This document shows positions 12,432-24,028 of a DNA stretch of 64,000 nucleotides, in pieces. How positions within the stretch are numbered: the stretch's first letter is position 1; every line of letters begins with the position of its first letter. This DNA is from Wolfiporia cocos (Eukaryota; Basidiomycota; Agaricomycetes; Polyporales; Phaeolaceae), in assembly GCA_029448655.1 (NCBI GenBank), contig JACCLO010000037.1, forward strand, positions 46,497-110,496, read 5' to 3'. The notes below the pieces were generated by a model. The model did no database searches, was not told the DNA's origin, and saw nothing but the letters and a program-made list of their open reading frames with translations. Made by a program: the position numbers and the translations under genes.

Positions 12432-13525
12432 TGACACAGATGGCTCTGTGGGACTCACCAAGCCAGTATCCTGCGATGAACTAGGCGACTTAGGTGAGGA
12501 AGAGGTTATCAGACGCAGTAGGAGGTAGGAGGTTCTTCTACGGCGTACGCCGAGAAGAATAGAACTGAAGTTAAAGAGCGCTTGGCTCCTACTTATATAC
12601 ATTGTGTCGGGAGGGCACGTGCTACTAGCTAGCGGTTGCCTTACCGGGTTATGTGGCTTTGCCAAGTGGCGAAGCTTTATCTTATCTGATGTTTAGTTAC
12701 TCTATCTAGAATGGCCGTGGAAGGCCCTAATGGCCGACCCAATCGTAATAGAGGGATTATGTCTTATCTGTGATACTAACGCGGGCGCAGCCCGGGTATA
12801 GGTGAAGCCGGTTGCCGGATACCTTGCGGCATAATGGCGATTGGCCGTGCTTCGTTGGATGACCAAGGCGAGACGCCGAGGTCGTTATGCCATTGGACGG
12901 GTAGTACCGTGGCATGTGTTACAGCCCGGTCCGGATGGTTACCGGGGCATGTATTGGTCTTAGCCGTGAGGCGAGGACCGGTGTTTGGGCAGCGCCGTGA
13001 TGGCAGAAGCCCGGGACTTGGAGAACGCCGAGTCCGTGAGATGGCCGAGAAGGCCGAGCCTATAGCGATATTGCCTTGATGCTAATATAGTGCTATTTGG
13101 CCGTGTTGCCATTATTATGCGAAGGCGTGGCGCGCCTGAGGTGCCATTGTGATCAAGGATCTTATGGCGGTGGGAAGCCGGGAAGGCCGACCCAATAGTA
13201 CAAGGCCGCGAGGCACTGTTTGTACATGTGGACATTATTATGCGAGCGTGCCGCGCTCGGCCTATCATTATGATCTACGATCTATGACGTGGCTGGTCTT
13301 GCTCTGACGGGCGAGACCTTTATGACGTAGCTGTAACTATGCTATTGGACCGGAAGGTGCCGTAGCGTTATGTATGCTGGTCATGTGGTGATAAGCCCAG
13401 TTAAGAGCTTGTCGTGGTGGCAATGGGAGTTAACCCGTAGATAACTTGTAGTTAGACGTATAAATCCCAGGTAAATTGCTATAATCGTAGGAAAAATGCT
13501 GTAAGCCCCAGATAAATCTGTGACA
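12432..13525 (-). repeat. Array LTR copy 3 (outer 5' LTR)
   Basis: This third copy has no internal region on its right side. It ends TGTGACA at 13525, directly against a plus-strand gypsy RNase H fragment, so the array inserted into Gypsy-1 or was joined to it. Confidence 0.85.
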
Positions 13526-13613
13526 ACCCGGAAAAATTCGAAGTATGGTCGGATCATCTGAACCTAACCTACTTCAAGACGGCTCAGAAGCTCACCAGGA
13601 GACAGGCAAGATG

Positions 13614-14504
13614 TGACACAGATCTAACTGTGGGACTCACCGCCTAATCCACAAGGTGAGGGGAATAAGCAGGCAAGCAGTCAGAAGGCGCGCAGAAGAG
13701 AGGTGAAGTTCTTCTAGGGCGCGCAGCGCCTAGAAGAACAGAACTAACGACTAAAGGCGTTAAGCCCTATCTTATATACATGCTTATACTTGATTACGTA
13801 AGTAAGGGAATGGTCCTACCCTAAACGTGTTAGTCATATGCTTGCATAAGGCGATGGTGTCAGTATGGCACCATCCGTATATCATAATGATGCGATAAGG
13901 CATCATGCATAGGTATCTATAGTGACCATGCTAGCCAGTAATGGACTTAGCCAGTAAGATACGAGGGATGGATCAGAAGATCCGCATACATGGTTACCGG
14001 GCCGGAGGCCTGGATCATAATGACGTCATGATTGGAAATGATGATGTCATGGAATGTACTAGACCATGGGTCTAGAATAGTGATGCCATTATTGTGTAAT
14101 GATGGCGTGCTATGGATTGGACTGGGCTGTAGGCCTAGGTCCAATGGTGTCATAATTGGTAATGATGACGAAGGGGTTACATCATAGTGATGTCATAGCC
14201 AGGGGCTAGACCATATGATGTCATGATGATATCATTATTTGTAATGATGGTATCATGGGTTAGAATAGACCATAGGTCTAGTCTTGTGACAGAGTGTCAT
14301 GTAACATGTCATGCTTGATGACTAGCGTGTAAGCGCCGTGTCATAGATGCTTAGTAGCGCGTAAGCACTCTTGGGCTTAGGTAATAACTGTTAGGTTACA
14401 CCGGCATGTCGGCTTGTACTGATAAGTACAGGATAACTCGTAGGTATGCGTAATAATACCGGATAAATGGCAATTAATTGCGGAAAAATGTCAGATCTGT
14501 GACA
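13614..14504 (-). repeat. Solo LTR inside Gypsy-1 pol (891 bp)
   Basis: It starts TGACACAGATC, ends ATCTGTGACA, and is flanked by a perfect 5-bp duplication AGATG (13609-13613 and 14505-14509). It splits the RNase H coding sequence between Arg and Trp codons. The R region has a long hairpin at 13708-13739 like the array LTR. It resembles the Gypsy-1 LTR in its U3 end (tracts of ATTTTTCC) but is not the same family member. Confidence 0.9.
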
Positions 14505-16184
14505 AGATGGGCATTATATCTGTCAAGATTTAACTTCTCCATGCACCATAAACCAGGAAAAACCATGCTTACTGCAGACCCTCTGTCCAGGAGACCAGAC
14601 CATGAAGAGGGGGTGGAACTCGACAATAGGAACAATATTCTGTTGAAACCGGAATTTTTTGTTAACTTTGCGCGAGAATTAGCCATCCTTGCGTTCGAGC
14701 CCCTCCATCAGTTGGTAATCCCAGATGACGAACTCCAACGAGAAATACACAAAGCATTGCTAGACAACGAGGTAACCAAGGACTACAAAGGCCTATTGGA
14801 GTCAGGACCTCACGAATTCGGCAAGTCTCTCAGAGACTGGAACTACGAGAATGGTCTACTCTTGTACCATAACAAGATCTACGTTCCCAAGGCACCAGAA
14901 GAGCTTAGAAATAAGGTCTTACAATTACACCATGACCACCCTACTGCAGGGCATATGGGGAGATGGAAGACATACAAACTCATCTCACGTAATTACTGGT
15001 GGCCAGGACTAACCAACTCGGTAAAGAAATACATACAGGAATGCGACACATGCCAGCAAATGAAGAATCGCCCGCAAAAGCCATATGGACCCCTGATACC
15101 TAACGAAGTACCAGAAGCCCCATGGGAGATAATAACCATGGATTTCATTATGTACCTACCCAAGTCGAAGATAGACAACAAGGTGTATGACGGAATCATG
15201 GTTGTAGTCAATTGCTTGACCAAGCGAGCATGCTTCTTCCCCATCTCCAGCAAATTCGGAACAAAGGATCCCGTAAGAGTCCTATACAGAAGGTTTTACC
15301 CAATACATGGGCTACCTAAACGTATCATTTCCGATCACGGAGTGCAGTTTGCATCCAAACTATTCGGCGAATGGTGTAAACTGCTAGGGATAGAACATGC
15401 CATGACTATGGCATATCACCCACAGGCAGATGGACAGATGGAAAGAATGAATCAGACACTTGAACAATACCTCAGATGCTATGTAAACTCGTATTGCAAA
15501 GACAATTGGTCTCAATTCCTGCCTACGGCGGAATTTGCATACAACAACGCAGCGTCAGAGACTACCAAGATGTCACCATTCTACGTCGAGTTGGGAAGGC
15601 ACCCAAAGGCTGGGCCAGCAGATTTAGCTATTCAGGCAAAAGCAGACCTTAATGAAATTGCAACCGATCGTTGGAACGCTCAGGAGCAAGCCAAAGCCGC
15701 AATGCAGTTAGCAGCTGACAGTATGAAGTGGTATTACAATCAATCGATCCAGAAAGTACCCTTCAAGGTTGGAGACAAGGTTATGATAGACGTAAGGGAT
15801 TACCAAACATCCGAAAGAAGTTTGGCCCCCAGGTACACCGGCCCGTTCAAAATAGTCGAACAACTGTCACCCGTGACTTTCAGACTACACATGGATGGCC
15901 AATACCGAGCCTATCACCCGGTCTTCCATGCGTCAAAGCTAACACCATATACCGGCAAGGAAGAAGCTCCAGAACCAGATAAGTCAGGAGAATACGAAGT
16001 GGAGCAAATACTCAACCACAGATTCACACCCTCAGGAAAACTACAATTCCTGGTGCGATGGTTAGGGTACTCCATGGGAGAAGACACATGGGAATATGAA
16101 GATGACTTCGTCAACACTAAGGAGTTGGTAGACGAATACAAGGCAGAACATGCCCTTAACGCACATACCGCTCCGCGAAGATGA

Positions 16185-16916
16185 CACACCCACAATATTC
16201 AAGTATTCGAACCAGATGACAACCCAGACTGGAAAGTTGGGGATTGTTATCTATGGCCAGATGATTGGCCACTGCAGAGAGGTGAATTTACTCCGGAAGA
16301 ATGCAAGAAAGTACGGAAGTGGTTAGTACGGGACAAATTCGGCAACTCCGTAGAAGAAGGCACTTGCTTCAACGAATATCTCGAATTCGCAGTAGGACCC
16401 CAGGGCACATATCCAGAAAGAGGCACTGAACATGCCACCGGATTTGACATCTACTCAGCCGAAGCTACCAGGATAAACCCTCACACCACCATGCTCGTGA
16501 AAACAGACCTAAGAATCCTATTCCCTTATGGATTCAGCGGCAAACTGGAGACACATTCTAGCATGGCGAAGAAGGGCATACAGGTACAAGGCAGAGTCAT
16601 AGACTGGGATTACTGTGGAGAAGTGATAGTCATGCTCTACAACTTCACCGGATATCCATACATGGTTAACCATAGGGACAAGATAGCACAATTACTTCTG
16701 CAACCTGTCCCTCAACCAGAAATCCACCATAGTACAACCTACATGTACAATCAACAATACTTGAAGGACACAGCTCGTGGTGACAAAGGCTTTGGTCATA
16801 CTGGTAGACACTTGGGAGAAGTCAAAATACTCCCTCATGACTATGAGGATTGGGACCGCCTGATGGAGCCCTCAGCGAGCAAGTGGCAAGATGTCGAACC
16901 ACCGATCACCGAGTAA
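16185..16916 (+). pseudogene. dUTPase-like domain at the C-terminus of Gypsy-1 Pol
   Basis: These 243 codons continue the Pol frame after one TGA. All five trimeric dUTPase motif regions can be placed: I (RGTEHATGFDIYSAE, near 16420), a weak II (HSSMA where the family usually has RSGLA), III (GRVIDWDYCG), IV (DKIAQLLLQP) and V (RGDKGFGHTG, near 16775). The usual role is dUTP to dUMP plus pyrophosphate, limiting uracil in new cDNA. Motif II has lost the usual Arg and Gly, and motif III has Cys for the Arg of DYRG, so activity is doubtful. The position after the chromodomain differs from Gypsy-2. Confidence 0.75.
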
Positions 16917-16940
16917 CCTTTGCAGGGACCGCAAATCTTG

Positions 16941-16952
16941 AAGAGGGGGTAA
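16941..16952 (+). promoter_or_regulatory. Polypurine tract of Gypsy-1
   Basis: AAGAGGGGGTAA sits directly before the 3' LTR, the normal place for the plus-strand primer. Its complement marks internal/LTR borders of the minus-strand elements at 134 and 3608. Confidence 0.75.
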
Positions 16953-18153
16953 TGTCACAAATTTTCCTATATTTTTCCCTATTTTTCCTAGACTTGTAGT
17001 CCAGTTTGTAGCATAGTTAGCGTAGCACGGATACTTGTAGATCACGTGACCCAGTAGAACTAGATGCCGACGGAACCTTCTAGCAGGTTCCATCCCATTC
17101 CACAGATATCACATGTTAATGCTCATATGTGTGACCGCTGACTCATTACACTTGTAGAGTCACCTGCCATCTGACTCATTCATAGTCATAGCGCATACGT
17201 TATCACTTACGGTCACATGCAACCTGACTCATACCATAGTACCGTAGGTCCTAGTAGTATTAGGGGTCTTGTATTGCATGTGTCACAGTATTATCTAAAC
17301 GCCCTATTTTTCCGCTATCCGTAGCCATTTATCCGGTATTTATACGCATAACTACGAGTTATCCAGTACTTATCCCATACGGCTATAACCTTACGGTTAT
17401 TATTGCCCTTACGGCTTCTCAACGTACGCTTATGCGCTACTAAGCTAGAATGACACAGCGCTTACACGCTAGTCATGCCCCATGACACGTCCGGCTTGCA
17501 ACCGTACCACGTCATAACCTACGTCATGGACTAGACCTACGGTCTTGTCCAGACTATGATATCATCATGATGTCACCACCATCATATGTCTAGGTCCCGA
17601 CCTATGTATAGACACATGGCACCATACTGGCATCATACCCTCGTCATCAGTCTAGCCCTCGGGCTTACGACCAATGGCACTAATGGCTCGGCGCTCCGCC
17701 TTAGTCATTCCCCGGGATACAGCCTATGGCAGTTACCCCTCAAGACTCGGCCTTCGGCCTTGTCGTCATACTGGTCTCAACCGCCCCCATGTGAATGTCT
17801 ACAGGTAATATGATAGGTTCGCCATTACCGGCTTACCACGGTCTATTTCTAGCACAATCACACATCTATGCCTTATGCCGATACCGTACCAGTATCACAT
17901 GCTAACCCTTCTATTCGTAGATGGATCTTCCTTCCGTTGATGGTTACTCAGCCACAACGCCATACTAGGTACATACTGTATAGTAGTACCAAACATGTAT
18001 ATAAGATAGGGACTAAGCGTCCTATACGTCTTAGTTCTATTCTTCTAGGCTATGCGCCTAAGAATCCTCTCACTTAGCTGCACTAGAATAGTCTACCTTA
18101 CCTCCCTCCCCACTGGAGGATAAGTGGTGAGTCCCACAGACTGTTCTGTGTCA
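16953..18153 (+). repeat. 3' LTR of Gypsy-1 (1201 bp)
   Basis: It runs from TGTCACAAATTTTCC to GTTCTGTGTCA. It contains ATTTTTCC tracts near the start, a TATA-like box (near 18000), and an R segment with TTAGTTCTATTCTTCTAGGC (18031-18050) matching the primer-type segment of the array LTR. The next bases, GCATG, are the start of another LTR fragment, so Gypsy-1 inserted into an older LTR. Confidence 0.8.
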
Positions 18154-18340
18154 GCATGTATATATACTGGAACAGTCTGAGCGTTACAACTCAGTTCTGT
18201 TCTCCTCGATATTGAGCTACTGCCTAACAAGCAACCTCATCGCTCATACACTTTTACTTGCTATCTCTTCTTGTGTGTGTATACCTCTAAGCCGCCCTCA
18301 AGAAACACTATTAGTGAGTATTAGGTTTGGGTTTGTGTCA
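18154..18340 (+). repeat. R-U5 remainder of an older LTR interrupted by Gypsy-1
   Basis: It starts within a TATA region (CATGTATATATACTGG), has the R hairpin CTGAG/CTCAG around CGTTACAA, and ends GGTTTGTGTCA at 18340. The U3 part should lie upstream of Gypsy-1, which is not in the window. The following CCGTG may be one half of its target duplication. Confidence 0.6.
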
Positions 18341-18785
18341 CCGTGATCCGTGATCGGGATTGGGTTGCCAGCCAATAGCAGTAAAGCCTGTTGGCTATAC
18401 TTAGCTATGGTGCCATAGTTGCATGAGCATGGTGTGCTCATGATGTCATAGGCAGTGTGCCTTGATGATGTAGTGGTCTAGCTAGACTGGCTAGACTGGG
18501 TGACGTAGTGGTGACGTGTCTGTCATGGTGACATATGTCGTGACTTGCTTCTGGTGTTATCCATGTGGATTGATAGGCCGCGTGGTTGATAGAAGAGCTT
18601 GACTAATAGTCTATGACTAGCGTGTCGCATGTGTCGTATCAGCTTAATAGTGTGTAAGTACCTTGTGTAAGTGATAAGGGTTGGCAATGGGATAAGTCCC
18701 TGATAACTGATAGGTAGACGTATAAATCCTAGAATAATTGCTATAAATAGCAGAAAAATGGCCATGTCCTGTAAATACTGTGACA
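18341..18785 (-). repeat. Truncated LTR, minus orientation
   Basis: The end (TAAATCCTAGAATAATTGCTATAA...ATACTGTGACA) clearly resembles the U3 end of the array LTR (13460-13525). The expected TGACACAG start is missing, so this is a fragment. Confidence 0.55.
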
Positions 18786-18820
18786 TGGCACAGACTAGTC
18801 AGTCTTAATGATGCAGCAAG

Positions 18821-19257
18821 TGTCACAGATTTTGGGTCCCCTTCAGTAATCAAACCAAGGCACTAGTGGTACTGAAGTCACATGATGGTTTGGCCCTCAT
18901 CAGGTAGTATAGCGGTATAACATCTAGCATAGCGTGGCACCCTAGAGGCACATGACTTGCTTACATATACAGAGGCTGTGTAGATAGTGCATGGACCCTT
19001 ACGTTAGGGTAGGCCCTAAGGCCCACCTGCGCTCATCCTCATGTATATATAGTATGTCGTCTGAGGCTTACACCTCAGACTTGTCAATCTCGTTGTTGGG
19101 GGCGTTTCCCCTCTTAGCTGGCATTCTTAGTCTTGCTGGTCTTGTGTGCCCACCTCGCCTCGCTATGGCCCCAAGGCCCCTTAGCAACTAGGTGTTGTAC
19201 TCTACCTATTCGGTATTGGGGGTATATTAGATGGTAGTGAGCCTATGCCACTTTGTG
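18821..19257 (+). repeat. Solo LTR, about 437 bp, imperfect target repeat
   Basis: It starts TGTCACAGATTTTGGG. It contains a TATA box (ATGTATATATAG near 19041) and an R stem-loop at 19059-19080 (8-bp stem, loop CTTACA). The right end is eroded: GCAAG at the left faces ACAAG at the right, so the border near 19257 is approximate. It lies inside a minus-strand gypsy pol remnant. Confidence 0.65.
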
Positions 19258-19394
19258 ACAAGCTCCTTGTAATCCTTAGTGACCTTGTTGTCTAGCAATG
19301 CTTTACAAATCTCTCGGAGTATCGGTTCATCCAATTCTGGCACCACATGGGAGGTATCAAGAGCCATTGCCATGAACTCTCGCTCGAAAAATTC
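19258..19394 (-). pseudogene. Gypsy pol remnant (between RNase H and integrase)
   Basis: Translated on the minus strand, it matches the same stretch of Gypsy-1 Pol (EFFEREFMAMAL and ALLDNKVTKDYKEL, against EFFVNFARELAIL and ALLDNEVTKDYKGL). It is cut on both sides by LTR insertions at 18821-19257 and 19395. Non-functional fragment. Confidence 0.7.
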
Positions 19395-19590
19395 TGTCAC
19401 AAATCTAGGTCACGCTAGATACTAGGACGTTATGGAGCAGTAACTAGGGTATATTCCCCCTAAGGTGGTGACCTGAATACAATAGGCACCAAGCATGGGA
19501 ATATGAACTGCAGATATAGCCGGACCCTTGATAACAGCCAAGCTGTTATCATAGCCCTTTTGGGGGAGTGGCTATATTGCCACTCATGAG
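19395..19590 (+). repeat. Truncated short LTR (same family as 27810-28054)
   Basis: It starts TGTCACAAATC and shares a middle block (GGGAATATGAACT, then AACAGC..GCTGTTAT, then a CCCTTTTGG-type tract) with the complete 245-bp LTR at 27810-28054. The right end does not match that copy and no second target repeat was found. From 19591 to 19953 I see no recognisable feature. Confidence 0.5.
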
Positions 19591-19958
19591 CACATTGCAT
19601 TGGGTCCATGGTGCGTCTTGTGATATCAGTCCTGCACTTCCATAATTGACATCCAATGTGCTGCTTGACATGCTCACCACACTTGGCATGCCAAACCAGT
19701 ACTCACACCTGATTGGCTAGTGTACATCATCAGGTGATAAGTTAGTTGTAGTAATTGGCACAAGATTGACAACAGAAAGTGTGCCCAGCGTCTGCAGACA
19801 ATTCTCCTTCAGTGATGGGGGTAGCAGAACAGTGTTGAACTTTGGCACCTTGAGCTTCTCCATTCCCACACCTGGCCTGTGTCAACCATTGCATCTCTGG
19901 GGATTTGCATACTCAGCCTCACTCTCATTCTCATACACATTCAATGAGGGCTTGTGTG

Positions 19959-20921
19959 TGTCACAGATTCTGAAAAGAGGTACCCCCCCCCTGTCTCAAA
20001 CCCACGTTCTTGGGTAGTACCCCATCATGTGTCTTTGTATGGACTTAGCAGTGTAGCGTAATGGTACAGGTCGCCCCACCCATAGATGGTCACATGGTCA
20101 GTAGCTTAGATACTACAGCACATGACTTAGGTAGCACTCAGCAATACGCACAGACCCTGCCTTTAGGGTGGGTCTCTAGTATACAGTGACAGTGTTCCTC
20201 ATGTACTTAAGCTGTGACACTCTGGGGCTTACTCCCCAGAGTGTCACAGATATATTACTGTTGAATTCACCCTCACTATAGCTTTATGAGCACTGCTGTA
20301 CATGCATGTGCCCCTCTACACTATGGTATTCCTCTCCCCTTCGTCCTGTAGTTACTGTAACAACCCTGCACCACTCGTCGATCAGCGCCCTTAGGGTAGG
20401 CGCACGTGCCTCTACCCATAACATGGTCACACTTTCATTACATACTCATGACTAGTTACTGTTATGCCTGACCTCATAGTTACTGCGCACAGATCAGCAC
20501 TTCAGGGTAGACACACTAGCGTACACGCAGATGTATATAAAGTATGACAAATGAGGCCTTATGCCTCATTCTTAGGATTTTTGGCAATTGGGCCTAACCA
20601 GCCCCTTTCATTCTCTATGGCTATGGGCCACTCTGCTGTGCTGCTCATCTGACTTGACTGGACAAATGCCACAACCCCTAGCTGTCATCCCTCTAACTGA
20701 GCACCCAGAGTCAACGACAATACTAGGACACGCCAGCAGGCATATACGAGATCCCCAGCAGGGCCAGTCCCACAGACACAGGGTATGTCTGTGTCACAGA
20801 GCTGTTATTCTCGATGATGAGGCTTGTCCTCTCTTTACTCCAAGTCTTATGCATGCTAGTCCAAGGGTTCTGCTCTATGTGACAACTCTAGATGACGGTA
20901 CACCCTTGGCATTTTGTGTCA
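19959..20921 (+). repeat. Solo LTR (about 403 bp) interrupted by a nested solo LTR
   Basis: It starts TGTCACAGATTC and ends ATTTTGTGTCA, with a perfect GTGTG duplication at 19954-19958 and 20922-20926. The inner insertion (20242-20796 plus its duplication) landed just after its R stem-loop at 20220-20241 (loop CTTACT), so this LTR is the older of the two. Confidence 0.85.
20242..20796 (+). repeat. Nested solo LTR (555 bp)
   Basis: It starts TGTCACAGATAT, ends GTCTGTGTCA, and is flanked by CAGAG at 20237-20241 and 20797-20801. It has a TATA box near 20533 and an R stem-loop at 20550-20570 (8-bp perfect stem, loop CTTAT). It is close to the LTRs at 25417 and 24274. Confidence 0.9.
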
Positions 20922-20926
20922 GTGTG

Positions 20927-21288
20927 AGCTCACACATGAGAGGGTCTGGCTCATAACTTGAGGTTAATGTCCCAGCGAGTTTGCATGGCATTTATAAACT
21001 CTGCTGTGGCTGGTGCACTGATGCTGTGGATGGGTGCTTAGTGCACACCACACCATGCACAAGTTAACTACTAGAGGGGCAATGCAGGTATGCGCACAAG
21101 CTTTAGTCTTATTACTAGCATATATACTTGTAACCAATTGTATTTATGGATTGTGTTTGGCAGCAACCTCGCACATTAGTCACTGGCATAGTGTGGTGGC
21201 TAACATGAGCTTCTATGTCCTCTACCCACTCTATTGTGGAGCACACAACTTGGAGTGCACATCAGATGAAACATGGCTCTGCAATTGT
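20927..21288. other. Old TE-derived sequence with a conserved minus-strand coding trace
   Basis: Positions 20930-21045 on the minus strand repeat a motif also found at 26435-26540 and 28610-28735, encoding a trace like AMQTRWDINLK. The rest, to 21288, shows no recognisable coding or repeat signal. Confidence 0.4.
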
Positions 21289-21293
21289 CCTCT

Positions 21294-21896
21294 TGTCACC
21301 AGAAACTCCACCCCTAGGATATACGCTAATGCTAGGCTAGCGCTAGGGAGATGCACATGCATAGGTAGATAAGCATTCACTTATCTTATCTCAATATGGT
21401 CACATGTCATCACTGAGTAGTTACAGCATTACCTAGTCATGTGAGACACAGTCACAGTATGCACAGGCCACGCCATTAGGTCAGGCCTTGTAGCTACAGT
21501 ACGTAGCATCTCCATGTATATAAGTAGGTAGAATCTGAGGATTACTCCTCAGTTCTACTCTTCTCGGCCTAGGGGGCATGTCCCCTGGGAACCTCTCAAC
21601 CCTCTGCTGCATGTGCGTGTGAGCCAGCGGACTGCTCTGCAACAAGCCTGCTGCATCCTACTTGGACATGGGGGTCTCTATTTATTGCATCTCCTAGTTT
21701 TGTCTTTAGCCTGCTAGTCTGGGGGCATACCGGTACACTCATGGGTCAGTACCTCGGGCTTCATGGCAGGTCGTCTCAATAGACAAGCCATCCTGTTCTC
21801 CCCTACAAGGATGGGTAGCCTTTAGGCCTAGGTTAGAAGGTATAGAGGCATCCCCACTAGCATGGGTAGCATGGTCACAAGTATGTTCCCGTGTCA
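21294..21896 (+). repeat. Solo LTR (603 bp)
   Basis: It starts TGTCACCAGAAAC and ends TTCCCGTGTCA, with CCTCT duplicated at 21289-21293 and 21897-21901. TATA box near 21515; R stem-loop at 21535-21552 (7-bp stem, loop TTAC). From 21902 to 22149 I see no feature. Confidence 0.9.
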
Positions 21897-22149
21897 CCTC
21901 TGCTGCTCAATAATCTCGGCTGCCTGGTGCAACTTGTGTATAGCATATTCTATGTCTGTTTGGTCTTGATTGTCAGGCTAGGATGTGAAGGTGAGTATAT
22001 CTCTATTTTACTTGTTATATACATACTGCAAACCCACTGCCGCTGCCAGCTCATGTGCGCAGCAATCCATCACGACCAGTTGGTGGGCCCTTTTGAGGCG
22101 AGGAGAGTATCTGAAATGTGATAACAAACTGGTGAGTCTCTCACTTTGG

Positions 22150-23985
22150 CTCAATGATCTGCTGAAGTACTGGCAATGACACTACAGGGGCCTCTTTGGT
22201 GTCGGAATCTTGAAGCATGATTGGATCGTCCCAGCTGCCAGATGGTGTCAGCACCAGAACATGGGGCATTCACTCCATCCATGCATGATCTCTGGTAGAC
22301 TCCGGTGGAGGTGCGACTATGCCATTCACCATGACGGTGTAGAATGGCTGAACATGGAGCCACTGCACTGTGACCCACCACGATGATGGTATAGGTGTGG
22401 AAACTTCTTGCACAAGGTGCTTGTAGAGAAGGTACACATGATATTTCTGAGCTCCACAGTTGCATGTCCACGTCATAATGTCTGTATTGTAGATGCTGTT
22501 AATTGGAGTCTGAGCAAGATGTTCCCGTGACCTTCTGAAGGCTTCTTGCATATGGGTAAGTGATCATGAATGCCCTTCACAATGCTTTGTAATGATCTGT
22601 GCAAGGGTCAGTTGATATGGCGGGAGCACTTTTGTGATGATTGCATGCATGGTGAGATCAATGGGCAGGTGATTATAGCAGTGCAGAACTAGCTGCTTGA
22701 GATTCTGCCAGAGCACCTCAACCATCATTGTTATACACTTGCATGGTATGCTTGATGTGTACACCACATGCACCCAGAGACACCAGCAATCATGCGAGTA
22801 CCAGGAGCTCCAGAGGTAAACTCATACCTCATGAAGATTATTGAGTTTATAGTGTTGATACATCTCATCAATAGCATCTTGTCGAATGTCCTTGGATGTT
22901 CAGCTCTGCCCATGCCATTTAGGGAGAAAATGGTGCTGTGATGCATGCTTTGTGAAAAGCTAGAGGATAGGCAGTCGGTGTGGTGTCAGGCAAAAGACAT
23001 AGCCAGGCTTTGCTTGCTTCATTGTGCTGATTGCTCTGTCATCACAAGGTGAGCTTTCTTGGAGCTCTTCAAGTGCTTCTGCAAACTCCTCAACCTGATG
23101 CTGCAGATCATCTAGGTCTCAATCCCACTCAGCATCATTCCAATTGTCATGTTTATGACCTATCCAGCCCATTTCTTCATCACTTTCATCTGCATGTAGA
23201 TCAGGTGGGAGTATGCCCTGGCCACTCAGGTGTTCAATGTCAAAGTCTTTGGCATCTTCGGTTTCACTCTTCACAGCAGGATGGCCTGCCGGGATGGGCT
23301 TGAGTCTAAGTGGGGGCAGTGACAGGTGATGACAGATGGATACCCATCAATGAGAAGCCGGATGCGATGGAGAGGCTTCACAGGAGGGGCAGGTAGCTAG
23401 TACATATAATATGAATTAATGAGAATAAAGTCCCATTCCACAATGTTGGAAATAAACAAACGACTGAGCCTGTCTGTTGCAGGTATGGTATGAAGTTAGC
23501 TTTGATGTAAGAGAACTCATGGCAAGCTTCATTGACATCATAGAATGCAGGTGTCTCCTTGTTCTTTGCTAAGCACTGTTTCACTGCATGGAGTGCATGC
23601 CAGAAACATAGCTGATGTTTTGCCTGTGGCCATGTGTTCCTCATTGCATTGATTTCTGACCAATCCTTGTCTGATAATGTATATTCTGGGTTGACACCAA
23701 GGTCCTTCAGCTCACCAAGAAATCTCTCAAGCACAACTTGCTTGACACCCTTATCGGCTTCCTTGTTTGTCGATATCAGTAAGAACACAAGTGGAATACC
23801 CAACCCATGTGCATCTGCAACTGCACCAAACAGTCCAAAATTGGTCCTGTTTGTGTTCCCTAGACAGATTCAATCTCAGTAATTTACTTACGTAGCAAGC
23901 TTGCATAGCACACACACATGTTGAATCCATTGCAAGCTCCTGTGTATTGGAGGCCCACTCCTCAATAAAATCTGTGACTTAGAAG
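22150..23985 (-). pseudogene. MULE-type transposase, degenerate
   Basis: In minus-strand order: a MULE DDE segment (GIPLVFLLIST, then SDKDWSEINAMRNTW and KHQLCFWHALHAVKQCL, 23800-23580), with a possible 32-nt intron at 23860-23891; a region with an internal stop near 22830 (MYQHYKLNNLHEV then VYLWSSWYS); a block MMVEVLWQNLKQLVLH...YNHLPIDLT (near 22720); and a SWIM-like motif TWTCNCGAQKYH...YKHLVQ (near 22460). The SWIM motif has Tyr where the third Cys is expected. MULE transposases move DNA by cut-and-paste. The N-terminal part is missing, frames are broken, and I found no terminal inverted repeats. Confidence 0.75.
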
Positions 23986-24028
23986 GCAACTGCCTGAGTG
24001 CTGGGCTCAGCTTGCACATCTAGCAGAG

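Larger units (their letters stand above)
1406..13525 (-). mobile_element. Tandem array of a large non-coding LTR element (period 4959 bp)
   Basis: Three copies of a 1094-bp LTR (2514-3607, 7473-8566, 12432-13525) alternate with two complete 3865-bp internal regions (3608-7472, 8567-12431) and one partial one (1406-2513). I noticed no difference between copies, and translations of open frames repeat identically at +4959 and +9918. Orientation is minus: the complement of a polypurine tract (TTACCCCCGC) follows each LTR at its right end, and a self-priming site precedes each at its left. The internal regions have no frame over 122 codons and no gag/pol similarity, so this is a LARD-like non-autonomous element. 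The right-hand LTR abuts a gypsy pol fragment. The left end is interrupted by the TRIM, so the array probably continues beyond the window. Unequal recombination between LTRs, or an assembly duplication, could create this layout. Confidence 0.85.
13526..16916 (+). pseudogene. pol: Gypsy-1 pol, 3' part: RNase H, integrase, chromodomain, dUTPase
   Basis: The frame opens inside RNase H ([10 protein letters not shown] near 13547), continues to RRQAR at 13612, is cut by a solo LTR, and resumes at 14510 with ALYLSRF. The integrase follows: an HHCC zinc domain (HH...H, then CDTCQQMK near 15040), then the catalytic D, D and E (MDFIMYLP, SDHGVQFA, MERMNQ). A C-terminal SH3-like domain comes next (KVGDKVMIDV), then a chromodomain (EYEVEQIL...FLVRWLGY) ending near 16165. 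A TGA at 16182-16184 interrupts the same frame. Downstream codons run open to 16916 and encode a dUTPase-like domain. Protease and RT are absent because the array interrupts the element on the left. The copy is non-functional here. Confidence 0.85.

Noticed and set aside
1969..13268. Repeated sets of 60-122-codon frames in the array as genes
   Set aside because: They recur only because the 4959-bp unit repeats. They overlap on both strands, carry no domain and lack consistent start or splice context.
16182..16184. Programmed stop readthrough before the dUTPase of Gypsy-1
   Set aside because: No readthrough context is visible, and the sister element has a comparable TGA inside the integrase, where readthrough makes no sense. 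Mutation is simpler.
22150..22551. Functional SWIM zinc finger protein
   Set aside because: The third Cys is Tyr, and the rest of the MULE has a stop and frame changes.
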